A stretch of 64,000 nucleotides of DNA, taken from contig NZ_JAAAMG010000020.1 of NCBI RefSeq assembly GCF_010500815.1, positions 42,411-106,410 of the forward strand. Direction: 5' to 3'. The notes under the pieces are model-generated. The model saw only the letters and a program-made list of their open reading frames with translations, had not been told where the DNA came from and did no database searches. Positions 8,656 to 17,574 of the stretch are shown piece after piece. Source of the DNA: Jiella pacifica (GTDB lineage: Bacteria > Pseudomonadota > Alphaproteobacteria > Rhizobiales > Rhizobiaceae). Both the position numbers and the translations under genes were made by a program. Position 1 is the first letter of the stretch, and each line of letters starts with the position of its first letter.

Positions 8656-9408
8656 TCAGCGCGCATGGTTTGATAACACTGAGATCTCATTCTCCTCTTG
8701 CCCCACTGTCTTTGTTTGCGGCCCGCGGGATGCCCGGTACTGGCCCCACAGGACCAGAAGTATCCCGACGAGCACCATCGGCACGGACAGGAGCTGGCCC
8801 ATCGTCAGCCCGCCATAAAGAAATCCGAGCTGTGGATCGGGCATGCGGAACAGCTCTGCCGTGATGCGGCTTAGTCCGTAGCCAAGCAGGAAGACGCCCG
8901 TGATCACCCCATGCCGGATGCGGACTGACGGCTTGTGCGCGAGCACGGCTAGGATCGCGAACAGCACCAGTCCTTCGAGAAATGCCTCGTAGAGCTGGCT
9001 GGGGTGGCGGGGCAGATCGCCCGCTCCCGGGAACACCATGGCCCAAGGCACATCGCTGACGCGCCCCCACAGTTCTCCGTTGATGAAGTTGGCCAAACGT
9101 CCAAAGAACAGGCCGATCGGCACAACGGGGGCAACGACATCGGCAAGCTTGAGCAGCGGAATGTTGCGGCGCCAGGCGCAAATCACGATGCCGGCGGTGA
9201 CGCCCAGAAGCCCTCCGTGGAAGGACATGCCGCCATGCCAGACAGCCAAAATGCGCAAGGGCTCCTGCAGGTAGGAGTCCAGCTCGTAGAACAGCACATA
9301 GCCGAGTCGTCCACCGAGGATGATGCCGAAGGTCGCCCAGAGCACGACGCTTTCCACATCTTCGGAGTTGGGCCGACCGCCGTAGAGCCGAGCGAGGTAG
9401 ACTGTCAA
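8656..9408 (-). pseudogene. lgt: Prolipoprotein diacylglyceryl transferase, 5' truncated
   Basis: Lgt attaches diacylglycerol to lipoprotein precursors before LspA cleavage. This copy has the core motifs GGRLGYVLFYE, HGGMSFHGGLLG (with the essential His), FGRLANFINGELWG (with the phosphatidylglycerol-binding Arg/Asn/Glu block) and RHPSQLYEA. It lacks the first roughly 40-50 residues including helix 1. The open frame begins at a TTG (9408) exactly at the edge of an IS21-end scar, so the true start was probably removed. Whether a shortened protein is made is uncertain. Together with lspA it shows lipoprotein-processing genes travelling in this metal block. Confidence 0.82.
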
Positions 9409-9455
9409 TCGGCGTGGAATGTTGACCCCAGGGGGTCAAATTTGCACGCCGGATC
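9407..9455. mobile_element. Head-to-head IS21-type terminal scar
   Basis: Two inverted near-copies of one motif meet at 9430: AATCGGCGTGGAATGTTGAC followed by CCC on the left, and on the other strand GATCCGGCGTGCAAATTTGA followed by CCCC. Motifs of the form TCGGCGTGnAAnnTTGACCCC are typical of IS21-family ends. The left 14 bases AATCGGCGTGGAAT recur exactly at 36227-36240 beside an istA remnant. No transposase sequence remains between the two ends. The flanking genes lgt and CDF are each cut at this point. Confidence 0.6.
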
Positions 9456-9462
9456 ACACCTC

Positions 9463-9747
9463 ATGGACGAGGCGGCCCCGCCGGACATGCTCGATCGCAT
9501 TCGCGCGCTGATCTCAAACCACGCCGATGGTGCGCTCGAGGCCCACGACCTGCGCACGCGCCACGCGGGCCGACGGACCTTCATCGAGTTCCATCTGGTG
9601 GTTCCAGGCACCATGAACGTGGCCGAGGCTCACGACATTTGCGATCGGATCGAAGAGGCGCTGAAGAACGAGATTGAGGACAGCACGATCACCATCCACG
9701 TTGAGCCGGAGATGAAGGCGAAGCAGACAGGCGTGCTCGTGCTCTGA
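9463..9747 (+). pseudogene. Cation diffusion facilitator, C-terminal fragment
   Basis: The frame encodes about 94 residues matching only the cytoplasmic dimerisation domain of CDF exporters: RIRALISNHADGALEAHDLR, GRRTFIEFHLVVPG, and DRIEEALKNEIEDSTITIHV EPE, the usual alternation ending in a HVEP motif. All six membrane helices are absent. The open frame continues upstream through the IS scar without a plausible start. It is therefore a 3' remnant left by an IS-associated deletion. It differs from the CDF at 28.8 kb, so it is not simply a partial duplicate of that gene. Confidence 0.75.
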
Positions 9748-9757
9748 CGGTCTACGC

Positions 9758-10219
9758 TCAGCCTTCGCCTTCGATCGGCTCGCCCGATGGCGCGAGGAGA
9801 TACCAGCCGCCCCAATCATCATGAACGTCCTGACCCCCGGTGCCGCCGGACGTCTGATCGTCGTGGCAGTAATAGAGGGGCCAGCCGCTATAGGTGACCT
9901 GCATCGTGCCGTCGTCACGCGCGATCGTTCCCAGCATGGAGGCGTCAACCCCATCGCCAGCTTCTGGTTCGCCCGTTGTGGTCAGGAGCGGCCACTCCTC
10001 GACGCACTCGCCGGAGCAGACGCTGACTGCTTCGGTGCTGCCGGTAGCCTGCGTGTCGGTCTCGAGCATGTAAAGGCTCTTGCCTTCGTCATCGACGAGA
10101 TATTGGCCGAACGGCTCCTTTTCGGACACCCAAACCGACTTTGCGACATTCGAAACGTGGGATTCTTTGCGACAGCGAGAGGTCGCAGGAGGGCGGAAAT
10201 CCGCACCCACGGCAGTCAT
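9758..10219 (-). CDS. COG4315-type secreted-repeat protein of unknown function
   Basis: A 153-residue protein with two copies of the family motif around Y-L-V-D-D-xG-x-LYM (residues 40-50) and VTYSGWPLYYCHDDQ (about 108-122), ending WGGWYLLAPSGEP; two cysteines in CSGECVEEWP lie between. Relatives are usually lipoproteins or exported. Here no convincing signal peptide is visible: the ATG at 10219 shares a base with the upstream methyltransferase stop (TAATG), and the first 25 residues are charged. Either translation starts at the overlap and the protein is cytoplasmic, or the signal region has degenerated. Function unknown. Confidence 0.75.
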   Translation of the reverse strand: MTAVGADFRPPATSRCRKESHVSNVAKSVWVSEKEPFGQYLVDDEGKSLYMLETDTQATGSTEAVSVCSGECVEEWPLLTTTGEPEAGDGVDASMLGTIARDDGTMQVTYSGWPLYYCHDDQTSGGTGGQDVHDDWGGWYLLAPSGEPIEGEG

Positions 10220-10896
10220 TAGGCGCGATCGCGCGCGACCTCACAAGCGGACGCCCTCTTCTCCGCTACGCAGAGGTAACCAGCGCCGAGCAGCCGTCGT
10301 TCGAGACGGATAACCGCCATGTGTTGTCGCGCCGCCTCCCACGGCCGGAATCGCTCATAATCGCGACTAACGCCGAAGCGTCGGGTTAGCCGTACACCAA
10401 CATTGATCATCCAGTCTGGCCAGCCTTGCGGGTGCTTGAGGCCGATCAAGCCGAGCCGTCCGCCGACAGGCAGTCGATGCGCCGTCCGGGCGATTACCCG
10501 CTCATATTCCGGCACCATCTCCAGGCCAAAGGTCGAGAGCGCCGAGCGCGTTCTGGGCGGCAGATCGAACGTGGCCACGTCCGCTTCTATCAGCTCGACG
10601 TGGCAAAAATCCGCTTGCGCGACCTTCTCCCGCGCTCGCTCCAGCATCGCTGCGGACAGATCCACACCGACAACACGGCCACCGCTCCCCACCGCCCGAG
10701 CGAGCTGGAGCAGGTTCTCCCCCGTCCCGCAGCATAGATCAACGACGGTGTCGCCCGGCGACAGCTCAAGCGCATTGATGAGCGATGCGCGCCAGCGGCG
10801 TAGCCCCGATAGCCGGAACAGGGCGAGACTGGCGTCGTATGCACCGGCCTGCTCATCGTAGAGACGCCGCACCTCATTGCTGTTCAGGATGGCCAC
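10219..10896 (-). CDS. Class I SAM-dependent methyltransferase
   Basis: A 225-residue enzyme. Motif I is VVDLCCGTGENLLQLA near residue 51, with the acidic motif II GVDLSAAMLERAREK and post-motif VELIEADVATFDLP. The C-terminal part (HPQGWPDWMINVGVRL, RFRPWEAARQHM) resembles UbiE-like and phospholipid N-methyltransferases. It overlaps the next gene by one base and so is probably translated together with the COG4315-type protein. Substrate cannot be deduced. It is a different subfamily from the methyltransferase at 8.0-8.6 kb. Confidence 0.82.
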   Translation of the reverse strand: MAILNSNEVRRLYDEQAGAYDASLALFRLSGLRRWRASLINALELSPGDTVVDLCCGTGENLLQLARAVGSGGRVVGVDLSAAMLERAREKVAQADFCHVELIEADVATFDLPPRTRSALSTFGLEMVPEYERVIARTAHRLPVGGRLGLIGLKHPQGWPDWMINVGVRLTRRFGVSRDYERFRPWEAARQHMAVIRLERRLLGAGYLCVAEKRASACEVARDRA

Positions 10897-11312
10897 ACGC
10901 TCAACTCCCTCAGTACTGGGAACGCTCCCATGGCGCCGCGGTTCGCTAGGAGGGAAACCGCGACTTCAGCCCCTAGAACGCGACAGCAGATCGTTCTACA
11001 CGATCGGCTCACCGGAACCTGTGCTCGTTGCCGACTTCCTCAACGGGGCAATAGTTTCGGCCTTGATTTTGGACATATCGAGCGAGGGACGATGCTTCCT
11101 GCTGACCGTCTATCCATGTCGGCATGATCGAAGAATTGGAGCGGCAAAAGGCCTTCTCGGGAGATTGAAGCCGACCTTCATATTGTAAGTGCGCTCTCCA
11201 GCCGGGAATTTCTGAAAACATTCGTTCGAAATTGAGCTAAATTGGAGTGCCGAGTTTGGATCGAGAGTAAAGCCGGCGTGTCATTCTTCTCCTCATAGAC
11301 GAGGAGACGAAG
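10897..11312. other. Intergenic stretch, no supported gene
   Basis: About 415 nt between a leftward methyltransferase and a rightward transglutaminase-like gene. It should hold both promoters. Short openings in it have no recognisable motif, no ribosome binding site and cross strands. An AT-richer segment just before 11313 (around 11200-11240) is the likeliest promoter area for the rightward gene. Confidence 0.5.
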
Positions 11313-11918
11313 ATGCTGACGCGTTCTAAGCTGGTTACCAATCTCACACTCGGGCTTTTTGCCGTTATTCTTTCCTGCACCAATGCGGCGGCGAATCCTT
11401 CGTGGATGCCCACAACCGGCACGACATCTCAACCCGTCGGCCACTATGAATTCTGCCAGCAGTATCCGACGGAGTGCCAGCCGAATGCACCGGCAGCCAC
11501 CCCGGAGCTGACTGCGGAAGTTTGGGAGCAGATGGTCGAGGTGAACAGCTCCGTCAACGCGGCTATCCTCCCGCGAACCGACGAGGAGATGTTTGGCGTC
11601 CCTGAGCTTTGGTCCTACCCCACGACCGAAGGCGATTGCGAAGACTATGCGCTCCTGAAGCAGTATATGCTCCAGCGCGCCGGGGTTCCGCGCTCGGCGC
11701 TCCTGATCACCGTCCTGCGTCAGCGCAACGGCGCCGGACACGCCGTGCTGACCGTACGGACCGATCAAGGCGACTTCGTGCTCGACAATCTGGATGAGCG
11801 TATTCTTGCCTGGAACGAGACGGATTACCTTTATCTCAAGCGGCAGTCGGAGCGGGACGCGGGAAAATGGGTCGCCATTGCCGATGACCGCGACATCCTC
11901 GTAGGCAGCATTCGCTGA
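11313..11918 (+). CDS. Bacterial transglutaminase-like cysteine peptidase (BTLCP, DUF920)
   Basis: A 201-residue exported protein. Residues 1-28 form a signal peptide (hydrophobic LTLGLFAVILS, cleavage after NAAA). The catalytic triad is visible: Cys in EGDCEDYALLKQY near residue 107, His in GAGHAVLTV near residue 142, and Asp in FVLDNLDER near residue 155. BTLCP proteins of Proteobacteria are periplasmic proteases; LapG, which cleaves an adhesin, is the best known. GAGGAGACGAAG just before the ATG is a strong ribosome binding site. No LapD or adhesin gene is nearby. It starts a run of envelope enzymes. Confidence 0.88.
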   Translation: MLTRSKLVTNLTLGLFAVILSCTNAAANPSWMPTTGTTSQPVGHYEFCQQYPTECQPNAPAATPELTAEVWEQMVEVNSSVNAAILPRTDEEMFGVPELWSYPTTEGDCEDYALLKQYMLQRAGVPRSALLITVLRQRNGAGHAVLTVRTDQGDFVLDNLDERILAWNETDYLYLKRQSERDAGKWVAIADDRDILVGSIR

Positions 11919-12319
11919 CCGATCTCATCGCGCAGGGGCTGGTCCAAATCCTAGCGCTTGACGCGGGGCGGGGAACCAAAGTTGTAAACCCGACAGTCCC
12001 TATTCCGCGGAGCGCGCAATTCAACCCTGAGCGGCTGTGTTCAAATCGAAGCTGACGCGCTGTCGAAATCCCGCCCGAGGAACACCCAAAGGCTGGCAGA
12101 AGCGCAGGATTATGAGAGGGCAGCTCCACCCTCAGGTTAGTGGCGCAAGGCCAACGCTGGTGAGGGCATTCGACCGATGTTTTCAGTCACATCGTTCAAT
12201 CCTGGCAGATGAAAGCCCCTATCCCTGAACCTCGCCGCATCGATGGCAACGGAAGATTTACCGCCGCTATGGTGATCTGCTTCATTCGTCATGGATGTTG
12301 ACTTGAGGGAGAGCAGCAG
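11919..12319. other. Intergenic stretch, no supported gene
   Basis: About 400 nt between two rightward envelope genes. Small openings exist (for example 12037-12228) but none has a family motif or convincing start. The last 30 nt carry the GAGGGAG ribosome binding site of the L,D-transpeptidase gene. Confidence 0.5.
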
Positions 12320-12874
12320 ATGATCGATCGGCGGCAGCTTCTGGCCGGCGTGGCCGCATGGATGGTCCTCGCCACCGAGGCCGGCGCGCACGGCGAGTTC
12401 CAGCTCGATCCGCAATTCCTGCCCCAGCGCGTACCCTTTTCCGGCTATCGACCCGCCACCATCGTGGTGGACCCCGGTGCAAGGTTCCTTTACCTGGTGA
12501 AAGAAGGCGGCTTTGCCCGGCGCTACGGGATCGGCGTCGGCCGGGCGGGATTGCGCTTTTCCGGCGATGCCATTGTCGGACGCAAGGCTGAATGGCCGCG
12601 ATGGACGCCGACCCCGAACATGATCAAGCGCGAGCCGGGAAAGTACGCGAGATACGCTGGCGGCTTGAAGGGCGGCCCGGGAAATCCGCTCGGCGCCCGG
12701 GCCCTTTACCTCTACCGTAACGGCCAGGATACCTTCTACCGGATTCACGGGACCAACGAGCCGTCATCGATCGGCAAGGCGGTCTCGAACGGCTGCATCC
12801 GCATGATCAACGACCACGTCATCGACCTTTATGACCGCGTCAGCGTCGGAGCCGAGGTGGTGGTAGTGCGGTGA
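12320..12874 (+). CDS. L,D-transpeptidase (ErfK/YbiS/YcfS/YnhG fold)
   Basis: A 184-residue periplasmic enzyme that makes 3-3 peptidoglycan cross-links or attaches proteins to peptidoglycan. A twin-arginine-like signal (DRRQLLAGVAAWM) leads, with cleavage near GAHG. The YkuD domain starts at TIVVDPGARFLYLV and ends with the catalytic motif HGTNEPSSIGKAVSNGCIRM, where His and Cys (about residue 158) are the active site. GAGGGAG lies 9 nt before the ATG. It is closely related to the protein at 24.2 kb, which shares the RYGIGVGR and NPLGARALY blocks. Three such enzymes occur within 12 kb. Confidence 0.93.
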   Translation: MIDRRQLLAGVAAWMVLATEAGAHGEFQLDPQFLPQRVPFSGYRPATIVVDPGARFLYLVKEGGFARRYGIGVGRAGLRFSGDAIVGRKAEWPRWTPTPNMIKREPGKYARYAGGLKGGPGNPLGARALYLYRNGQDTFYRIHGTNEPSSIGKAVSNGCIRMINDHVIDLYDRVSVGAEVVVVR

Positions 12875-13020
12875 ACGCGTGGATCCCGCATCAGCCCACG
12901 ACAGACGACGCCATTTTCGATGAGCATAGCCTTCGCCTCAATTTCCAGTGTCTCCTGGGGTAACTGATCGGTCCTACGACGTGGCTGCACCCCGGCGCGA
13001 GGTTGCGCCTTCTCTGCCTA

Positions 13021-13968
13021 TCATTGCTGCGATTCCGGTTTATCGACCACGGTGCCGAAAATCAGGTCTGCCGGTGCTGCCTCGCGAGAACTCGGCATCT
13101 CGCCTTTCACATCCATCATCTGAATGTCCGCCCCTTGCTTCACCTCGGCCATAATCTGCGGCACAAGGGTTTGAACAAGTTGTTCATGAAGCTGCGACTT
13201 TATCTCCTGCAAAGTCGGCTGCGGAGGGATTCGCCTCTCCTCAACCAAGATTACATGCCATCCGAACGGCGTCTTGACCGGCTCTATCGTAAATTCCCCG
13301 GCGTCTAATTCGAACGCAGCCTCATCAAAGGCGGGCACCATCTGCCCTTGTGCAAACCATCCGAGATCACCGCCCACCTGCTTTCCAGACGGATCTGTCG
13401 TATTTGCGTTGGCCAGATCCTCGAACTCAGCTCCATTCGTGAGCTGCTCGATAAGCTCTCTGGCCTTGTCCTCGCTCTCCACCAGTATGTGGCGTGCCTT
13501 CACCTGCTCCTGTGGTGGATTGTTTGCGAGATAGTCCTCGAAGGCCTCCTGGAATGCCTGGTCGCTCATGCGACGATCCAGTTCGCGCTGTAACCAGACG
13601 TCCCCGACAACACGGCGCTCCTACTCTTTTATGCGCGCCTGCACCTCTGGGTCGCTCTGAAGTCCGGCCTCATAAGCCTTCTCTGCAACGAGCCGGACGG
13701 CAGCGATCTGTTGGGCCATCTCGGGTATCAGCACCTCGATCGGCACCTGCTGGTACTGTGGCGGCAAGCCGCTGATCACTTCCAAGACCTCGGATCTCAT
13801 GATCGGCTGACCATTGACCGTCGCCACCACGGCATCGTCGCTCTCCGGCGCATGCTGTTCGGAGGGCGATGAGGACGGGGCGGGTGCCGGCACTTGCGCC
13901 ATCACCGGCGCAATCATTCCTGCCATCACCGCCGCGGCTGCGAAACCACGAAGGCCAAGAGATGTCAT
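13021..13968 (-). pseudogene. Parvulin-type peptidyl-prolyl isomerase interrupted by one in-frame amber codon
   Basis: Two same-frame openings (13621-13968 and 13021-13569) form one protein of about 315 codons split by a single TAG at 13621-13623. The N-terminal part has a signal peptide (GFAAAAVMAGMIAPVMA) and the SurA/PrsA-like segment VVATVNGQPIMRSEVLEVI. After the stop the frame continues VVGDVWLQRELDRRMSDQAF into the parvulin domain VKARHILVESEDKARELIEQ, GGDLGWFAQGQMVPAFDEAA and FGWHVILVEERR. The intact form would be a periplasmic foldase. Either the gene is dead, the site is misread, or low-level readthrough occurs. Confidence 0.85.
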
Positions 13969-14077
13969 ATGATGCTACCCTTCTGAGAGTTGAGCCAGCC
14001 TAGATTTGCCTCGCTATCCTGAAAGGTGAGTCTCGCGAGCGGCCGTGGAATAACAAAACTGAACGAAGCGCCGCCAT

Positions 14078-15331
14078 TCAATCCCAGCCACCGCCGAACG
14101 TCCGATAAAAAATATGGCGTCCGATCTTGTCGACGCGCTTCATAGCCTGGGCCCACCGCGGGCTGACATAGGTTGCATGGTAATTGGTGGCGGAACCGAC
14201 GCTCGGAAGCCAGATCTCTCCGTTGGTGACCTTATGGCCGATAAGCTCGGCTGTCTCATAGGCGCGGCGATCAGTGATGCGATCCGCGATGTCATCACAC
14301 GCGAAAGAGAACTGGCAACGGTTCTTCCAACTCTGATTCTGATAGACGACACCGCAGATGGTATCGGGGTAGGCTGGATTGCGGACACGGTTGAGGATGA
14401 CCTGCGCGACCGCGGCCTGACCCCTTTCTTCTTCGCCGCGCGCCTCGAAGTAGAGGCCATTGGCAAGGCACGTCTGCTCATCTTTTGCGAAGGCGGAGGC
14501 CGGCAGTGGCGTTGCGGCCCAGGAGTGGTCTTCCGGCCCGAGCGGCGGCACGAAGCTCCTCTTCGGCTCACCGAGAACATGATTGAAAGGCGAAAGCTCC
14601 GGTCTGACTGCGGGCGCATAGGCAAGCGTCAGGAGCTCGTCCTTCTTACCGGCGGCATCTGCTGCACGTTCACTAGAGCTGGAAGGCAACTGCGCATTGA
14701 TTTCTCCGTCTCCAGCCTCGGGTGATCGGAGATTGGAGTACCTTGAACGAAAAACCGTGGCGGTCCGGACGCGACCCTCGATCGACTCTGGCCCGGCGAG
14801 CGTCGTGCGTACTTGCTCGTCCCCGGTCCCGAGTGCCGGCCGCAGAATGCCTTGACGCCGTATTAAGTTGAGAGAACTTGAGCGGCTATGATCCGCGGCG
14901 ACGAGAACACGGCCTCCCTTCCCGGAGGAGGTTCTACTGGCTTCAACCATCGAAACTCGAGGCAGGCGCTGCGGTCTTTCTGCAACGCTTGCCGTTATGG
15001 TTAGAGATGCGGCTTCCGGGCTAATCTTATGTCGGTCAATAGCCTCTAAACGTTCTTTACCTGCCGATCCTAAACCGTCGAGCGACTGGCTAACCCCTGC
15101 AGCTTCTTTGGAAGCGGCGACCCTCTCTAAATGCTGCTCTAGAGCGGCCGCGCCGCGTCCGGACGCTGCTCTTTCCTGGAACGTCGCTTGCTCGCTCGGA
15201 ATGAGAACTGAAGCGCACGAAATCAAGCCGAACAAGACAGCGCGTTTAACAATTGAGCGGACTGGCAACTTCAAGCCGCGAACTGTCTGTTGTTCCGGTG
15301 GTTTCCCATGACGTCCCCCGATCCCCCTCAC
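14078..15331 (-). CDS. Cell-wall hydrolase, SleB family
   Basis: The C-terminal 130 residues are a Hydrolase_2/SleB domain: CLANGLYFEARGEEERGQAA with the catalytic Glu, AQVILNRVRNPAYPDTICGV, CQFSFACD, and NYHATYVSPRWA. SleB enzymes are lytic transglycosylase-like. About 260 residues of low-complexity, Ser/Arg/Ala-rich linker precede it, after a hydrophobic anchor or signal (RAVLFGLISCASVLIP). I prefer the GTG at 15331 because it places the hydrophobic segment about 30 residues in; the frame is open to 15577 and the true start is uncertain. It faces the YafK-like gene across a short divergent promoter region. Confidence 0.82.
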   Translation of the reverse strand: MRGIGGRHGKPPEQQTVRGLKLPVRSIVKRAVLFGLISCASVLIPSEQATFQERAASGRGAAALEQHLERVAASKEAAGVSQSLDGLGSAGKERLEAIDRHKISPEAASLTITASVAERPQRLPRVSMVEASRTSSGKGGRVLVAADHSRSSSLNLIRRQGILRPALGTGDEQVRTTLAGPESIEGRVRTATVFRSRYSNLRSPEAGDGEINAQLPSSSSERAADAAGKKDELLTLAYAPAVRPELSPFNHVLGEPKRSFVPPLGPEDHSWAATPLPASAFAKDEQTCLANGLYFEARGEEERGQAAVAQVILNRVRNPAYPDTICGVVYQNQSWKNRCQFSFACDDIADRITDRRAYETAELIGHKVTNGEIWLPSVGSATNYHATYVSPRWAQAMKRVDKIGRHIFYRTFGGGWD

Positions 15332-15588
15332 CGAATGCGGGTCATCATTATCTGTTAACCCTAATCGGCGGTTAACGGGCGCTCGGAGGCGATTGTATGG
15401 CACGGCACACGACCGCCGATTGCTCAGGAGCGCACCGACGAGCGGTTGAGACCGAGCGCTGATCCAGATTTGCAAGCTGTTCGACACAGTTTGGCGACAA
15501 CGTCTCCTTAACCACACTATGTCGAAGCTGGGCGGAACAGCCTTATCGCGCAATAATGGGATGCGCGAACCAGACACGGGTTTAGAGA

Positions 15589-16599
15589 ATGCTGCAAGCG
15601 ATCAGGATGGCGGGGATCGGGGCGCTGGCCCTCGTGCTGAGCGCATGCGTCTCCAGCGTTCTTGAGGTAGACAGCAAGGCGACACAGCCTATTCCCACAG
15701 CGCTCATGGCCGAGATGTCGCGGAAATCCATGTCTCCCTCGGCGCCTATCCTGATCAGGATCTTCAAGCAGGAAAGCGAGTTGGAGATCTGGAAACGCGA
15801 CCGCAGTGGCCAGTTTGCGCTTTTGAAGGTCTATCCGATGTGCCGATGGTCCGGGAAGTTGGGTCCGAAGAAACAGGACGGCGATCGCCAAGCGCCGGAG
15901 GGCTTCTATCATGTTAACGCCGGCATGCTGAACCCAAATTCCCAATACTACCTGTCGTTCAACTTCGGTTACCCAAACCGGCTTGAGGCGGCTCTCGGCT
16001 ACACGGGCGATGCGCTCATGGTCCACGGAGCCTGCTCGTCATCGGGATGCTACGCGCTGACCGACGAGGGCGTTGCAGAGATCTACGCGATTGCCCGCGA
16101 AGCGCTCCAGGGCGGCCAGATCGCCTTCCAGGTTCAGGCGTTTCCGTTCCGAATGACGCCGCAGAACCTGGCGAAGAACCGTAACGATCCGAATTTCGCC
16201 TTCTGGACCGATCTGAAGCGTGGAAACGACGTCTTCGAGGTGAGCCGACAGCAACCCAAAGTCTCGTACTGCAGCGGCCGCTATGTCTTTGACACCGAGT
16301 TTCAGGGAGGAGAGCCGCGCGACCCTCTGGCGGCATGCCCTCCTTCTGCCAATTCGGCAGAGCCAGTTGTCGCAGGCAGAACCGAGACTGATCTCGCAGC
16401 CGCGGAGCAACTGTTGGCGAATGGCGCTGCATTCTCGGCCCATGCCTACGCCGACGGCGGCATGCATCCCACCTTCAGGAAGCTGCTCGAGCGGGTTGGG
16501 AAGAAAGCGCTTGCCAGGAGGACATCGCTGACGTCGGTCCCGATCAGCCGTCCGGATGCGGCGCTCGCTGATCCGCATTCGCCCCAGGAACAGGAATGA
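15589..16599 (+). CDS. YafK/DpaA-like L,D-transpeptidase-fold lipoprotein
   Basis: A 336-residue predicted lipoprotein: the signal IGALALVLSAC ends in a lipobox with Cys at residue 20. The YkuD-like domain runs from PILIRIFKQESELEIW through CRWSGKLGPKKQDGDRQAPE GFYHVN to the catalytic motif MVHGACSSSGCYALTDE. This arrangement matches YafK (DpaA), which in Escherichia coli detaches Braun lipoprotein from peptidoglycan. The C-terminal 100 residues are low-complexity. It may act on the same cross-links made by the L,D-transpeptidases at 12.3 and 24.2 kb; that link is inferred. Confidence 0.87.
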   Translation: MLQAIRMAGIGALALVLSACVSSVLEVDSKATQPIPTALMAEMSRKSMSPSAPILIRIFKQESELEIWKRDRSGQFALLKVYPMCRWSGKLGPKKQDGDRQAPEGFYHVNAGMLNPNSQYYLSFNFGYPNRLEAALGYTGDALMVHGACSSSGCYALTDEGVAEIYAIAREALQGGQIAFQVQAFPFRMTPQNLAKNRNDPNFAFWTDLKRGNDVFEVSRQQPKVSYCSGRYVFDTEFQGGEPRDPLAACPPSANSAEPVVAGRTETDLAAAEQLLANGAAFSAHAYADGGMHPTFRKLLERVGKKALARRTSLTSVPISRPDAALADPHSPQEQE

Positions 16600-16607
16600 G
16601 ACCGATG

Positions 16608-16732
16608 ATCGGGATGACCTTGCTCGCTTTCCTTATGTTGCGCCGGTTTGGCTCATCGGCCTAGCGGGATTCATCGCGGTCGTGATCGCGACCTTGAACG
16701 TGAAGCTGCTGCTGAACTTTGTATTTGTTTGA
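16608..16732 (+). pseudogene. Possible 3' remnant of an NRAMP-type metal transporter
   Basis: One frame of this 125-nt gap encodes DDLARFPYVAPVWLIGLAGF followed by IAVVIATLNVKLLLNFVFV and a stop. A tryptophan-led hydrophobic helix ending in ALNxxLL is how many NRAMP/MntH proteins end. There is no start codon or upstream coding sequence. Short length makes this a weak call; a chance opening is possible. Confidence 0.3.
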
Positions 16733-16761
16733 GGGTCGTCCCAACCGCCACCGATCGTCGC

Positions 16762-17574
16762 CTATTGACGCGGGCAGTCCGGTGCCGCAAGCAAATCGAG
16801 CTGGGTCAGCGTCCCTGCGAAGCCGTAGTCACCCGTGTCGAAGGCGATTTCTCCGGAGATGCCGTTCTCGAAGAGGGTGTAGGTGGTTTGGAAGAGCGGC
16901 AGCCCCTCGGGATCGCTGTCGCTGTTGTAATAGGCCTCATTGACTCTCCAGCCTTGTAGTCCTCTCAGCTCTTCAGGCAACTCGCGAGCGACGCGCTCCG
17001 CTGAAGGCGAATCTTCTTCGATCGGAGTGATGAGGGCGGTGGTGGACAGGAGCTTATCGGCCTCGTTGTCGCCGTCAAACAGCCTGGTCTCAACGATGCT
17101 CTCACCCGCCTTCGCCTTCTCGACCAGCTCCCGCGTGTGGGCAGACGGAAAGACCGACAGCGGAAGCTGGATGCTGCGGACCTCGGGCTCCTGCAGATCA
17201 ACCCTTGTCGAGGACCCTGAATTGGTCGCCTGACCCCGGATCACCCACGCCGGAGCGCCATCCACAAAGGTCTTGGTGGTGAAGGTGAAGGTGTTCGCGA
17301 CGGTATTCTCGGTGGACACCGTCTGCTGGTCGGTCACAACGGTGGCGTCTTCGCGCTCAAACCGGGCAACGAAGCGATAGTCGAGATCGAACGTTCCGCA
17401 GGTCCCCTGACGAAGCTCGATCGCGATCCTGCCCGATCCGTCCAGCAGATCCATCGATTTCGACGTCAGGACAAGATCATAAACCGCTCGATGCGGCGCA
17501 AGGCTCGCGGCGATCGATCCAGTTGCCGCCAATACGGCAGGGATTGTCAGTAAGAGGCCCATCACATGCGACAT
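16762..17574 (-). CDS. eipB: EipB-family periplasmic protein (DUF1849)
   Basis: A 270-residue exported protein with a signal peptide ending near SIAAS. The mature start APHRAVYDLVL is the family signature, and the rest is beta-strand-rich, fitting the spiral beta fold of Brucella EipB. Two cysteines, in QGTCGTFDLDY near residue 58 and DCPRQ at the C-terminus, match the conserved disulfide pair. EipB supports envelope integrity in Alphaproteobacteria and is normally chromosomal. Its presence here with L,D-transpeptidases and SleB suggests an accessory envelope set. Disulfide formation could use the DsbA/B-like proteins at 26-31 kb. Confidence 0.88.
   Translation of the reverse strand: MSHVMGLLLTIPAVLAATGSIAASLAPHRAVYDLVLTSKSMDLLDGSGRIAIELRQGTCGTFDLDYRFVARFEREDATVVTDQQTVSTENTVANTFTFTTKTFVDGAPAWVIRGQATNSGSSTRVDLQEPEVRSIQLPLSVFPSAHTRELVEKAKAGESIVETRLFDGDNEADKLLSTTALITPIEEDSPSAERVARELPEELRGLQGWRVNEAYYNSDSDPEGLPLFQTTYTLFENGISGEIAFDTGDYGFAGTLTQLDLLAAPDCPRQ

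Noticed and set aside
9004..9747. Plus-strand frame reading from lgt antisense into the CDF tail
   Set aside because: Only the last 94 codons are real CDF sequence; the rest is the shadow of lgt and the IS scar.
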